Below, in pieces: positions 55,186 through 64,000 of a DNA stretch of 64,000 nt. Positions within the stretch are counted from its first letter, which is position 1; each line of letters opens with the position of its first letter. This DNA comes from Methanoplanus endosymbiosus (GTDB lineage: Archaea; Halobacteriota; Methanomicrobia; Methanomicrobiales; Methanomicrobiaceae): assembly GCF_024662215.1 (NCBI RefSeq), contig NZ_CP096115.1, forward strand, positions 2,740,935 to 2,804,934. Direction: 5' to 3'. The translations under genes and the position numbers were made by a program. The notes beneath the pieces were generated by a model that made no database searches, was not told the origin of the DNA, and saw nothing but the letters and a program-made list of their open reading frames with translations.

Positions 55186-55233
55186 TCTCAAGGGTAAGTT
55201 AAATATCATATGTATATATAAATATGTTATTAC

Positions 55234-56463
55234 ATGAAAATTCTTCATATTGTAGCAGGAGATTTAACCGGAGGAGCATCAAGGGGAGCATATTGGCTGC
55301 ACTTAGGGCTTAAGGAACTTGGTATAGACTCTAAAATAATTACAAATAGCAAAGAGACATTTGGCGACAAAAATGTAATCTCTGTAACAGAAAATAAGAA
55401 ATCAAAACTTATCGATATGATAAGAAGTCAGCTTGATATGTTTCCCACAGTCTTTTATCAAAACCGTAAAAAAGTTATTTTTAGCACAGGATTTGTGGGG
55501 TTTGACTTTACCAAAACAAGAGAGTATAAAGAAGCAGACATCATCCATTTGCATTGGATAAATAATGGATTTATCAATATGAGACATCTTTCTAAAATAT
55601 CTAAACCTGTCATCTGGACAATGCGTGATATGTGGCCTATGACCGGTGGATGCCACTGCTCTATGGAGTGTGAGAAATACCAATTTGGATGTGGTGGATG
55701 CACGCAATTAGGTAGTTCATATGGGTATGATTTGTCAAAGATAGTTCTGAACAGAAAAATAAAATATCTCCCAAAAAACATCAAAATGGTGGGTATAAGT
55801 AATTGGCTAAGTGAAACTGCCAAAAAAAGTCTTGTAATGAAAAATTTTGATGTTAAAACTATTCATAACAATATCAATACGAAAGATTTTTACCCAATAG
55901 ATAAGAAAAGTGCTAAAGAGATTCTCGGGCTCCCCATAGATAAAAAGATTATTTTAACTGGTGCTCAAAACGTTAATGACATTTGGAAGGGGTTTGATAA
56001 ATTTCTGGAAGCCACAAAATGGCTTGATAAAGACAATTGTTATCTTTGCTTTTTTGGGAGACTTGGTACAGGAATCATTGACAACTTGGGTTTTCAGTAT
56101 ATGAATTTTGGTTTTTTGCATGATACTATTTCTTTGCGGCTTCTTTATTCAGCTGCTGATGTATTTGTCGCCCCCTCTCTTATGGATGCATTTGGAAAAA
56201 CTTTAGCAGAGTCTATGGCATGTGGGACTCCGGTTGTCTGTTTTAATGCTACAGGGCCAAAAGATATTGTTGATCATCAGTTAAACGGATATAAGGCTAC
56301 ACCCTTTGATAGTCATGATCTTGCTAATGGGATAAACTGGGTTCTCGATTCACCTGAATATACAACAATTTCTCAGAATACAAGAGAAAAGGTTTTGGGA
56401 TGTTTTGATAGTAAAGTTGTTGCAAGACAGTATATTGAGCTTTACAAATGTATTCTTAAGTAG
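55234..56463 (+). CDS. GT4 glycosyltransferase, WcaC-like with Cys cluster
   Basis: 409 residues. The start ILHIVAGDLTGGASRGAYWL fits this group. A WcaC-like segment, MRDMWPMTGGCHCSMECEKY then FGCGGCTQLG, carries five cysteines. The GT-B donor domain has GAQNVNDIWKGFDKF and SLMDAFGKTLAESMACGTPV. The first plus-strand gene after the IS graveyard; a TATA-like TATATATAAATAT lies ~25 bp upstream. Confidence 0.88.
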   Translation: MKILHIVAGDLTGGASRGAYWLHLGLKELGIDSKIITNSKETFGDKNVISVTENKKSKLIDMIRSQLDMFPTVFYQNRKKVIFSTGFVGFDFTKTREYKEADIIHLHWINNGFINMRHLSKISKPVIWTMRDMWPMTGGCHCSMECEKYQFGCGGCTQLGSSYGYDLSKIVLNRKIKYLPKNIKMVGISNWLSETAKKSLVMKNFDVKTIHNNINTKDFYPIDKKSAKEILGLPIDKKIILTGAQNVNDIWKGFDKFLEATKWLDKDNCYLCFFGRLGTGIIDNLGFQYMNFGFLHDTISLRLLYSAADVFVAPSLMDAFGKTLAESMACGTPVVCFNATGPKDIVDHQLNGYKATPFDSHDLANGINWVLDSPEYTTISQNTREKVLGCFDSKVVARQYIELYKCILK

Positions 56464-56539
56464 GACTAACTGGCCATATTGTCCCCATATAGGTTTGAAA
56501 CTTCCATGGGGCACCTGACCAGTTACTTAAAGTTAAGAA

Positions 56540-58009
56540 TTAGCGAAAGGTGTGTTTTAAGTCATATAAATATAGGTTGTATTTCTCATCAATATATTTT
56601 AAGTAAAAGTTTGTTATTGGATAACCCGAAGATAATTCTAAAAGAGTTTGACCCACAAGGCAACCTTCTTTTCCATGCCATTTAGTATTATATGAATTAG
56701 AATATAGTTTCATTGAATTATCTTTACGATCTTTATCAAACAATAATAAATCATGAATATTATTTTTATTTTGATTTGTTAAATCTGGAAAAGGAAGAAT
56801 TAATCCATTTTTCAGATAACCATAATAATCTGAGGTAACACTTTTTCCAAATTCTTTATAATAACAAGGGATACCTGATAATGTTGCTTCTAAGTGAATA
56901 CTTGAATTGCTAGCAATCATTAAATCAATTTTATTAAAAAAATTTTGAAGGTTATATTTTTGAGAATCTTCAACCGTAACATTCTTTAGTTCATCACACA
57001 TTTTTTGGATATTGAAAGTTGATTGACTAGGGTGGTTTCTTATAATAATATGAATGTTATTGTGTCTCAATATTTTTTCACAAAAACTAATAGCGCAATT
57101 AATATCATCTGATCTAGTGATAGCTATTCCGAATATAATTATTGAATGATTTTCATTATCATTTTCTTCTTGGTAATGGAAATTCTTGTGGCTCAGATTA
57201 TTACTATCTTTTCGACAAAAAACCCGACTAATCCTAGGTTTTTGTGAACCAGTTAAAAAAACTTTAATATTTTTTTGGTTTCTTCCTACTCCCGTTTGTT
57301 TGTAAATATCAAAAGCAATCTTTCCATCTAAGAAAGCATAGTTAAACTCAAGAGGTGGAAAACGATTTGAAACAGATGCATGTTGCAAATAAACAGTTTT
57401 AAAATTTAATGATTTTGACATATATAATAGTGATCTATTACTAAAACTATGATCATTGGACATTATAATCAATTGAGGATTATAATCATTCAACATTCTA
57501 TAAAAATAGTTGCAATAAAAAAAGCACTGCATATATCCAATACCTCCAAGAACAAGCCCTTTTCGATTTGAATTAAGATTTTTTAGCCAATAAGGTAATA
57601 CCTTGAGAATAATGAATACAATACCCCAACAGACATCCTTATTATTTAAGCGAATTATATTGCTTTGAGCAGGTACCATATTCATGATTTTAATATTATC
57701 TGTAAATAGTATTTTTTCATTGTATGGCATATAATTAAAAACATTTTTGAGACATTCGAATTGATTATAAGTTCCTGCAAAAAAGAGATATTTAAGTCCA
57801 TAATCATATTTAATTTCTTTAGATGAAATATACCAATATTTTTTTAGAAAAAGTACTGTAGCAAGCAAAGAATTTAAAAAAGAAATTATCACTTGGAGAA
57901 AATTAGGATTCACATTTGTATTAAAGTTTAAAGATTGTTTGCCAAACAAATAATTAATATCATCTAAATTAACTCTATAAAATACCATAAATTTACTAAT
58001 AATATTCAT
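56540..58009 (-). CDS. GT-B-like protein, capsule/CDP-glycerol transferase style
   Basis: 489 residues. A hydrophobic segment at ~37-58 is followed by a Rossmann-like region (QLIIMSNDHSFSNRSLLYM, KTVYLQHASVS) and a C-terminal half with IIIRNHPSQSTFN, LMIASNSSIHLEATLSGIPCYYKEF, as in capsular polysaccharide transferases. Very AT-rich. I cannot name the donor sugar. It converges with the GT4 gene. Confidence 0.65.
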   Translation of the reverse strand: MNIISKFMVFYRVNLDDINYLFGKQSLNFNTNVNPNFLQVIISFLNSLLATVLFLKKYWYISSKEIKYDYGLKYLFFAGTYNQFECLKNVFNYMPYNEKILFTDNIKIMNMVPAQSNIIRLNNKDVCWGIVFIILKVLPYWLKNLNSNRKGLVLGGIGYMQCFFYCNYFYRMLNDYNPQLIIMSNDHSFSNRSLLYMSKSLNFKTVYLQHASVSNRFPPLEFNYAFLDGKIAFDIYKQTGVGRNQKNIKVFLTGSQKPRISRVFCRKDSNNLSHKNFHYQEENDNENHSIIIFGIAITRSDDINCAISFCEKILRHNNIHIIIRNHPSQSTFNIQKMCDELKNVTVEDSQKYNLQNFFNKIDLMIASNSSIHLEATLSGIPCYYKEFGKSVTSDYYGYLKNGLILPFPDLTNQNKNNIHDLLLFDKDRKDNSMKLYSNSYNTKWHGKEGCLVGQTLLELSSGYPITNFYLKYIDEKYNLYLYDLKHTFR

Positions 58010-58111
58010 TTTTACTCCTTTATGAGATTAAAAATCTCGATTCTGTTTCTTCAATATTAACGATTGTAATATAAGATATAAGGTTCCATAAATTTATAAA
58101 TCAACCATAGG

Positions 58112-58265
58112 TTAGTGAAGTTCATCCTTTAGGGCAATAATACAATTCCACTCACCATGATAATTATTGGGGAGAAGAAACAATTCATCCTTCCCCTCTT
58201 TTGATACTTTTCTTCCAAGAGGATATGAATTATTATCAACAGAACATTTAATGGTTAATACTGTA
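58112..58265 (-). pseudogene. ISAzo13-like transposase C-terminal remnant, copy 2
   Basis: VDNNSYPLGRKVSKEGKDEL, LLPNNYHGEWNCIIAL, ending KDELH. Clearly homologous to the remnant at 48012 but more diverged, so an independent relic. Confidence 0.72.
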
Positions 58266-58306
58266 GATATTCTTGCGTTATCTATTAAATTTACTATTAC
58301 CTGTAT

Positions 58307-58945
58307 ATGTCAATGCCATTTTAGTGTTGAACAGTAGTTCCAAAATTTTTGAACAGTTTTTCCGGTGGGATAGAACACCTTTTGAATTGATACATTTCAC
58401 CCATCAGGTATAATTCTCAGAGGCTAACTCCGGTAACCACCCTATCACATCGGCCGCATCTCATCCTGCAAACCGTTTAACTTCATCTCATCTTCCAAGG
58501 AGAACATTTGGAGGCCAAATCTGGAGGAATTCTTCTGTCTGGAAGTAATTCTTATGTTCATATTTTGCCTTTAAGGAGATACTTTTACGAGCAGAGATGC
58601 TTCATCAACTGGTATGGATTACACACTGCCTGACATAATATTCAGGTTACTCTGTATCGCGGATGTAAACTGTTCAGGTTCTGCCGAATGGGTGTTCATT
58701 TTGGACGGACTCACAGTCCAGTTTCGCCGGACACGGTGCCCATTTTTGGTGGACTTACTGTTCAGATCTATCCGGAATATACAATTACCTCCATACTGAT
58801 CAATGATCTGTCTCTCCAATTTTTAGAGATTGCTGTAAATAAGTGATCCTCAATATTATACTATTTGCTTATTCCAGGTGGGAGATAGCAGATTGACAAC
58901 ATAAGATGTCAATGACAGTTTTACATTCCCGAATACTAAAATGAC
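58307..58945. mobile_element. Decayed IS21-like remnant
   Basis: It begins TGTCAATGCCATTTTAGTGT and ends near the inverted-type TGTCAATGACAGTTTTACAT at 58904-58923, one mismatch from the IS21 end at 44202. Both ends are in the same orientation and the interior has no istA or istB reading, so this is two stacked end fragments or a strongly deleted element. Confidence 0.45.
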
Positions 58946-59167
58946 AAAAACTATATTCCTTTTTTTCTAAGTTAAAGCTCAAAATACCTCCCTATTGAGT
59001 CTCATCGACTTTTCAGACAGTGCCACTGGAATGGATAGCCCACATTACCATCAGATTGAACTAAAAAAATCACAAAAAGTAAGCCATGCCAAGTATTTCT
59101 TATAAAGCACCCCTGTATTATCTCTAAATAGCAAATAGCTGGATAAAATAGTTTTGATAACATTAAT
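58946..59167. other. Intergenic with an ISM1-like end fragment
   Basis: CTTTTCAGACAGTGCC (~59010-59026) resembles the inner part and terminus of the ISM1-like element (TTTTTCAGACTGTGCC). No gene seen. Confidence 0.4.
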
Positions 59168-60568
59168 TTAGCCACCGAATTCATTAGCATTAATTAGATG
59201 TTTATCTACTAATTCAAAAATAGCCAAATCAAACTCTGAAAAAACACCAAATGCAGTTAATTGATCTGCTATGACATGACCAACTTTACCAGATACCATC
59301 CGATTATTCTTATGAAAGTTTTCCATAGTAGACAAAACCAAACCTCCTACTCCTTTGTATAGTGCATCACGTTCATAACGTGTAAATTTTTCTTGATTAA
59401 GGATAGGAATGAGACCACTGCCTGTATGTTGATAATATATCGAACTATCTGGTCGAACACTCAATAATGAGTCTGCTTGGAAAATTAACATTGTATTAAT
59501 TGCATCCTCAAGATAATGAGTACTCATAAATGGATAATCTATTGATAATTGCATAATTATTCCATTGGATTTAATGAAATTATTACATTGAATTATAATA
59601 TCTTGAATCGTCTGATTGAGAGAGACATTAATTCTCGCATATTCAGGTGGTCTTGATATAAAGTGAAGTTTTTTAAATTTATCTGAAATATTTAGGACAT
59701 ATTCTTGGATTTCCTTATCTTCTGTAGATACAACGATATAATGAATCTTATTAGAATTAGATGCGATTTCAACCATTTCTTCAAGAATTGTCTTTCCATT
59801 TGCCTTTACGTAGAGTGGCCATATAATATCCCCAATAGTTTTTTTCCTGATAGGTATGATAGCAATAGTTGTAATATCAAGATAGTCAGAAGTGTCGATA
59901 AGCGAGCTATTAATTTTTCGACGTGTTTCAAGAATTTTTTTTTCGTTATTCGTCAGATTATTATCATGTTGACGATAATAAAATAAAGGCTCATTGATAT
60001 TTGTAACCCCATATTTTTTAATAAATCTGATCCAGAGTTCATACCCATCCTGACAGGTAAAGGAGTCATTATACCCTCCCAACTCATTTAAATGACTGAG
60101 ACGAATCATCGTGCATGCTCCATGAGCAGGTAGATCAAAAAGGCTGACATCTTTATTAAAATTATGTCTTCTTTCTTCACCAATAATAATTCCCTCAGAA
60201 TTAACATAATAGTAATCTGGAAATACTAAACCAAATTCATCATGCTTTTCTAATATTTTGCTCATTTTATCAAGAGCCATTGGATCAAGAAAATCATCAG
60301 CGTCCAAACGCATAATATAACGCCCGTTAGCCGCTCGAATCGCAATATTATTAGAATAATTCAATCCATTATTCATCTGATAAATAATTTGAATCTTCGG
60401 ATGATCTCTATATTCTTCAATAATTTGTCGACTATGGTCAGTTGAACCATCATCAATTATTAATAATTCAAAATCCTGAAAAGTTTGATTGAGAACACTC
60501 AGTATGGCCTGTCTGATGTAATGCCCATAATTATAATTTGTTATATATACTGTCACCAATGGTTTCAT
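59168..60568 (-). CDS. GT2 glycosyltransferase fused to a CMP-sugar-synthetase-like domain
   Basis: 466 residues in two domains. Residues ~1-235 are a GT2: VTVYITNYNYGHYIRQAIL, LLIIDDGSTDHSRQI, MRLDADDFLDP, and CQDGYELWIRF. Residues ~238-466 look like a NeuA-type cytidylyltransferase (IAIIPIRKKTIGDIIWPLY, GKTILEEMVEIA, YIVVSTEDKEIQEYV, LQLSIDYPFMSTHYLEDAI, LLSVRPDS). The N-terminal LIPARGGSKG-like motif is degenerate (IPIRKKT), so activity of this half is uncertain. Next to a NeuB-type synthase. Confidence 0.8.
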   Translation of the reverse strand: MKPLVTVYITNYNYGHYIRQAILSVLNQTFQDFELLIIDDGSTDHSRQIIEEYRDHPKIQIIYQMNNGLNYSNNIAIRAANGRYIMRLDADDFLDPMALDKMSKILEKHDEFGLVFPDYYYVNSEGIIIGEERRHNFNKDVSLFDLPAHGACTMIRLSHLNELGGYNDSFTCQDGYELWIRFIKKYGVTNINEPLFYYRQHDNNLTNNEKKILETRRKINSSLIDTSDYLDITTIAIIPIRKKTIGDIIWPLYVKANGKTILEEMVEIASNSNKIHYIVVSTEDKEIQEYVLNISDKFKKLHFISRPPEYARINVSLNQTIQDIIIQCNNFIKSNGIIMQLSIDYPFMSTHYLEDAINTMLIFQADSLLSVRPDSSIYYQHTGSGLIPILNQEKFTRYERDALYKGVGGLVLSTMENFHKNNRMVSGKVGHVIADQLTAFGVFSEFDLAIFELVDKHLINANEFGG

Positions 60569-60661
60569 GGTAATTCTCCAACTTTCTTTATATTTACTTT
60601 TAATAATTATTAAATAACATTTCTATAATATTTATTGGACATACATTTTTATTATGACTAT

Positions 60662-61678
60662 TTATTCAATAATACTCCATGAAAGTTTTTCATGTCTTTT
60701 AATGTTTTTTTTCGCTTTTTTTCCAATAAGTTGATCATAATACCTTGCATCAATACCATGATTAGGTCTTAATACTGTCAGATTATCTTGGGATAACAAT
60801 GCTCCTTTATTTATATCCTTAGATGGGTATACAGCACGTCTGAATGATACATCATGTCCATTATCCAATTCTATCTGCAATGGTCGTTTTACACATTTCC
60901 CCTGAAATTCTTTGATTATTTTTATCTCATTAATTAATGAATTTACCTCTGAGGGAACTAACGATACTGCATGGTCTCGAAATTCTTTGCCTTCTCTGCT
61001 ATCAGTAAAGTGAAACTCCAATATTTCAGCTCCCATCACTGCTGCATATCTCAAGGCATCAATACCCTCAGTATGATCGGAATATCCAACTGTGGCTTTG
61101 GTTATTTCTTTTAATTTAGACATGACATTAAGATGAGCATCACCATTTGCTATTGGATACATAGCAGTACATTGTAGCACTCCAAGCATCTCTTTGTTAT
61201 TGTAATTGGGATTGATCGAGCGAATGTAACGAACAGCATCAATAACTTCTTGTTCTGTAGAAATTCCAGTCGAAAGAATGATAGGCTTTCCTATTTGTGC
61301 AATTAATTTGAGAAGGGGATACGCAGTTATATCTCCGCTCCCTATTTTGTAGAGATCCAGATACTCATCAATCCATGAAATTGAGTCATAATCCCAAACA
61401 GAAGATAAATACCCAATCCCAGCATCTTTTACCAACGAGGCTAAAAATAAGTGTTCTTTTTTCGTCAGTTGAAATCTCTTAAAATGTAAATTTCTATCGG
61501 GACTTTCTATACTCGATACGAGTGATTCTCCACTATATATTTGAAATTTGATATAATCCACATCTGTTTGAATGGCTAACTCGGTTAAATGTTTTGCATA
61601 CTCAAAATCACCCTCATGATTACCTCCAATCTCTGCTATTAACAAAGGACCATGTTTACCTTTCATCAGATTATACAT
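60662..61678 (-). CDS. NeuB/SpsE-type nonulosonic acid synthase with SAF domain
   Basis: 338 residues. TIM-barrel part: LIAEIGGNHEGDFEYA, YIKFQIYSGESLVS, LYKIGSGDITAYPLLK, ILSTGISTEQEV, LQCTAMYP, VGYSDHTEG, and EFHFT. The C-terminal antifreeze-like SAF domain follows (RRAVYPSKDINKG, LRPNHGI). It condenses PEP with a HexNAc-type sugar. Overlaps the upstream cytidylyltransferase gene by 8 bp. Confidence 0.9.
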   Translation of the reverse strand: MYNLMKGKHGPLLIAEIGGNHEGDFEYAKHLTELAIQTDVDYIKFQIYSGESLVSSIESPDRNLHFKRFQLTKKEHLFLASLVKDAGIGYLSSVWDYDSISWIDEYLDLYKIGSGDITAYPLLKLIAQIGKPIILSTGISTEQEVIDAVRYIRSINPNYNNKEMLGVLQCTAMYPIANGDAHLNVMSKLKEITKATVGYSDHTEGIDALRYAAVMGAEILEFHFTDSREGKEFRDHAVSLVPSEVNSLINEIKIIKEFQGKCVKRPLQIELDNGHDVSFRRAVYPSKDINKGALLSQDNLTVLRPNHGIDARYYDQLIGKKAKKNIKRHEKLSWSIIE

Positions 61679-62378
61679 ATCCTAAATCCCTCGCTATAGT
61701 ATATATCTGCTGAAGATGATATATCCGGTGGTCTTCAGAGAATTTACTAATTATTTGTTTTATTTTGTATAAGTCTTCGGGTGTATCAAGTGCCAATTGT
61801 AATTTTGCTGCTTCAGGAACTGAAGTGTTATAATAATATTTATGTTCACAACTAAATATGTCATAAAACAATAATGTTACATGTTCCATGTATTTATCTT
61901 CTTCACAAATCTCATCAAGCTTCGCTTTGTAATAATCGATGTTAACTATTTCCACACTCATACCCGTTGGAAATGTCTGATCTTTTTTATTAGTGAGAAA
62001 TAAATAATGGTTCTGATTCAACTCGGTTAACAGAGCAGTTATTGCTTCAGTATTTACAAATACATTGTCGCCATTAATACGTATTGCATAGTCCCAACCT
62101 TTTTGGGCTGCTGCTTTATAAAATCTTATTGCAACATTGTTAAGAGAACCACGATAGCAATCAATCCCTTCTTTATCAGCGAAATTTTCTATTCCATCAT
62201 CTTCTTTTTCGATCGATGTTGCAATAATAATTGAGCTTTTATCAAAAATCGTCATTAGCCTTTCTAAAATGTATTTGAGGATTGGTTTGCCATCAATTTC
62301 TAATAGTGCTTTCCCGGGTAGCCTTGTTGATGATTGTCGACAAATTATTACTACTCCAACATCCACTCTTTTATCCAT
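61671..62378 (-). CDS. SpsF-type cytidylyltransferase
   Basis: 235 residues. Starts VGVVIICRQSSTRLPGKALL (NTP-binding loop), then IIATSIEKEDDGIENF, DCYRGSLNNVAIRFY, and the metal-binding IRINGDNVF. The SpsF family activates nonulosonic-like sugars with CMP. Translationally coupled to the synthase. Together with the fused domain at 59168 there are two cytidylyltransferase-like domains here. Confidence 0.87.
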   Translation of the reverse strand: MDKRVDVGVVIICRQSSTRLPGKALLEIDGKPILKYILERLMTIFDKSSIIIATSIEKEDDGIENFADKEGIDCYRGSLNNVAIRFYKAAAQKGWDYAIRINGDNVFVNTEAITALLTELNQNHYLFLTNKKDQTFPTGMSVEIVNIDYYKAKLDEICEEDKYMEHVTLLFYDIFSCEHKYYYNTSVPEAAKLQLALDTPEDLYKIKQIISKFSEDHRIYHLQQIYTIARDLGYV

Positions 62379-62463
62379 ATAATTACTCCCAATAGTTATT
62401 GACTCGGCATCATATAATCTGCAACATATTCCATATTAATCTTTCTTTATCTCTAAACATTAA

Positions 62464-63885
62464 TCAATTTGAGTTCCATATTTCAAACAGATCCTCGTCT
62501 ATTTTTTTTACCCTAATTGATCCAAAACGCCCTGAAACTAATTGAAACTTACCTATACAGTCTTCTATTTCCTCTAATTTAAGGCCAATAAATTTCTGTT
62601 TGTTATAGTTCATTCTTTGTTTATTAGTGAACATTTTCTTTTTTAAAGTATTAACAATTGTACTTATTAAAGTTAAAAACTGTATTGGAGAATCAGTTCC
62701 ATCAGATTGTAGTGCATTATTAGTCATAGATAAAACCATACTTTTATTTATATCAATTAATTCACTAACAATACGTTCGCATGCATACATACCATCCAGC
62801 GAATCCAAGTGCCTATCAGCAATTGTTTTTTTATCAGATTCAATCAGATTAGCCTGTGTAATATTATTTTTTCTAAGGACTTTATCTAGTTTATCAACCA
62901 AATCTGCTATTGAATCAACTTTAATACTTAGATCATTAGGTACATACATATCAAACTTAGTCGATTCAATTGGACAAAAAGCAAATGTTGGGGTAGTATT
63001 CATAACATATGATTCTATACCCGTAGTACAGCGATTGTGTATCATTGCATCCGCAGCAAATATCCAAGGGATGACACTCCCCTCATGTATTACACAAACA
63101 TTTGATTGATCACTCATAAGATTACGCCAAACTTCGTGATTTTCTGATGGGTGTGGACGTATTATTACAGTATGAGCCGGAAATGCCTTACTTAAACTTT
63201 GAATCATTTTAATAAACTGTTGGAATGTTTCTTTTTCCAATGATAAATTCTCTTTCCATATGGTTTCCATCTCATTTCCGTATTTCTCAAGTTTTTCCTT
63301 TAACTGTGCTTCACCATAAGAGGTACCCAAATAGTGATTATATCCAAAATTAGTATTAATAAGAATAAATTGACCATACCTTTTTTTAATGTTATTAGCA
63401 TCATCCGCAAATATTGGTATAAATTCAGGTCTTAAAATATCAATTCGTGGACTCCCCGTCTGTGTGATTTTATCACTGACATTAGGTAACATAGACTTAA
63501 TTATTTCTGTATCTATATTACCCCATGTAAACACTCTTTCTAATATATCAAAAGTTTCATCTTTTAAAATTCGATCAATAAACAATTGGCTATCCGAACG
63601 ATAAATACTAAATTCTTCATCTTGTACAACGATTTTATGACCTTTCTCAAATATTTTTTGAAAACGTGCCATTTTTCCATAATTGGGATCCTTATCTAAA
63701 AAAATTCCGATTGGCATATCTAAGATATGTGATTCAACCTGAGTATTTTTTCCAATCACAACTTTAAATCCAGCCTCAGCCGCAAAGCAAGATAATAAAA
63801 GCTTTGGATAAAGTTCCCTTACTTTTGTTTCTAATGAAATATATAGCCAATTGTAGTCAGCATTTAATTCTTGATTCACTAACAT
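62464..63885 (-). CDS. Surface carbohydrate biosynthesis protein (TIGR04396-like), GT-B-like
   Basis: 473 residues. Readable blocks: WLYISLETKVRELYPKLLL, AAEAGFKVVIGKNTQ, VFTWGNIDTEIIK, GSPRIDILRPEF, TVIIRPHPSENHEVW and MIHNRCTTGIESYVMNT. These match a family found in surface-glycan loci, related to CDP-glycerol-type transferases. Its ATG overlaps the upstream partial gene by 7 bp, so they form one operon. Confidence 0.8.
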   Translation of the reverse strand: MLVNQELNADYNWLYISLETKVRELYPKLLLSCFAAEAGFKVVIGKNTQVESHILDMPIGIFLDKDPNYGKMARFQKIFEKGHKIVVQDEEFSIYRSDSQLFIDRILKDETFDILERVFTWGNIDTEIIKSMLPNVSDKITQTGSPRIDILRPEFIPIFADDANNIKKRYGQFILINTNFGYNHYLGTSYGEAQLKEKLEKYGNEMETIWKENLSLEKETFQQFIKMIQSLSKAFPAHTVIIRPHPSENHEVWRNLMSDQSNVCVIHEGSVIPWIFAADAMIHNRCTTGIESYVMNTTPTFAFCPIESTKFDMYVPNDLSIKVDSIADLVDKLDKVLRKNNITQANLIESDKKTIADRHLDSLDGMYACERIVSELIDINKSMVLSMTNNALQSDGTDSPIQFLTLISTIVNTLKKKMFTNKQRMNYNKQKFIGLKLEEIEDCIGKFQLVSGRFGSIRVKKIDEDLFEIWNSN

Positions 63886-64000
63886 TTTAACAACACATTA
63901 TAGAGTTTAGAAGCATCCATATTTTCTTGAGATACCATATTTTCATGTAACTCAAGAAAATTCTGGACACAAGGGTGCTTACTATCTGTCGTTCCGAATA
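63879..64000 (-). CDS. 3' end of a gene cut by the window edge, possible ATP-sulfurylase-type domain
   Basis: Only the last ~39 residues are visible. They contain FGTTDSKHPCVQNFLELHE, which resembles the (F/Y)GTTD-x2-HPGV motif of the N-terminal PUA-like domain of ATP sulfurylases, then a short tail ending NVLLKC. The end comes soon after that motif, so it would be a domain-only protein. Tentative. Confidence 0.4.
   Translation of the reverse strand, partial: FGTTDSKHPCVQNFLELHENMVSQENMDASKLYNVLLKC

Noticed and set aside
58613-58819. Short ORFs on both strands
   Set aside because: They overlap each other inside IS debris, with no homology recognised.
1-64000. tRNA, rRNA and phage structural genes
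   Set aside because: I looked for cloverleaf and conserved rRNA stretches and for capsid or portal-type proteins and saw none, but small tRNAs cannot be excluded by eye.

Overview
The window is archaeal and most likely from a methanogen of the Methanomicrobiales (a Methanoplanus/Methanolacinia-like genome). This is an inference. It rests on TATA-type promoters with very short leaders, GGTGA-type ribosome sites, a DUF1616 membrane protein, archaeal AAA ATPases of the DUF234 and DUF4143 types, DUF217-type VapB antitoxins, and insertion sequences common in methanogens (IS1634, ISH3-like, ISM1-like, IS66/ISBst12-like, orphan TnpB). No rRNA, tRNA or CRISPR array was seen.

Region 1 (1-11.1 kb) is mostly intact. 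It holds membrane proteins, a UDP-GlcNAc 2-epimerase, two HicBA pairs and an orphan HicB, a DUF234 ATPase behind a tandem palindrome, two AlbA_2/RecG-like proteins, a RlaP-type nucleotidyltransferase and an acylphosphatase carrying an unusual hydrophilic insert. Region 2 (11.3-34.4 kb) is a decaying accessory island: a DUF4143 ATPase broken by two mobile elements, a frameshift and a nonsense codon; two identical IS66-type elements 12 kb apart; HEPN-MNT, VapBC, HicBA and Doc modules, some as fragments; a 109-bp MITE; a TnpB element interrupted by an IS110 element with a candidate bridge RNA; and a duplicated low-complexity segment downstream of TnpB, one copy of which carries a clean ISL3 insertion.

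Region 3 (34.4-43.6 kb) is a surface-polysaccharide cluster. A polyprenol-phosphate-type glycosyltransferase is followed by a three-gene set expected to convert UDP-GlcNAc to a UDP-L-6-deoxy-HexNAc (L-QuiNAc or L-FucNAc type), then two GT4 enzymes, a large membrane protein and a GT2. Region 4 (43.6-55.2 kb) is an insertion-sequence graveyard. An IS21 element is split by IS701 and has an acetyltransferase gene lying between its istA fragments. An IS1634-type transposase is interrupted by an ISM1-like element, which is itself interrupted by an ISH3-like element. Most junctions still show exact target duplications, so the order of events can be read. Region 5 (55.2-64 kb) resumes the polysaccharide locus with a GT4, two GT-B-like proteins, and a nonulosonic-acid-like set: a NeuB/SpsE-type synthase, an SpsF-type cytidylyltransferase, and a GT2 fused to a CMP-sugar-synthetase-like domain.

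The most unusual signals are: the 109-bp MITE whose removal restores two reading frames exactly; a three-copy hairpin family with pairing kept by wobble changes, each copy downstream of a minus-strand gene; the IS110 insertion at a perfect palindrome with sequence shared between its leader and its right end; the acetyltransferase inside the split IS21; and the GT2-cytidylyltransferase fusion.
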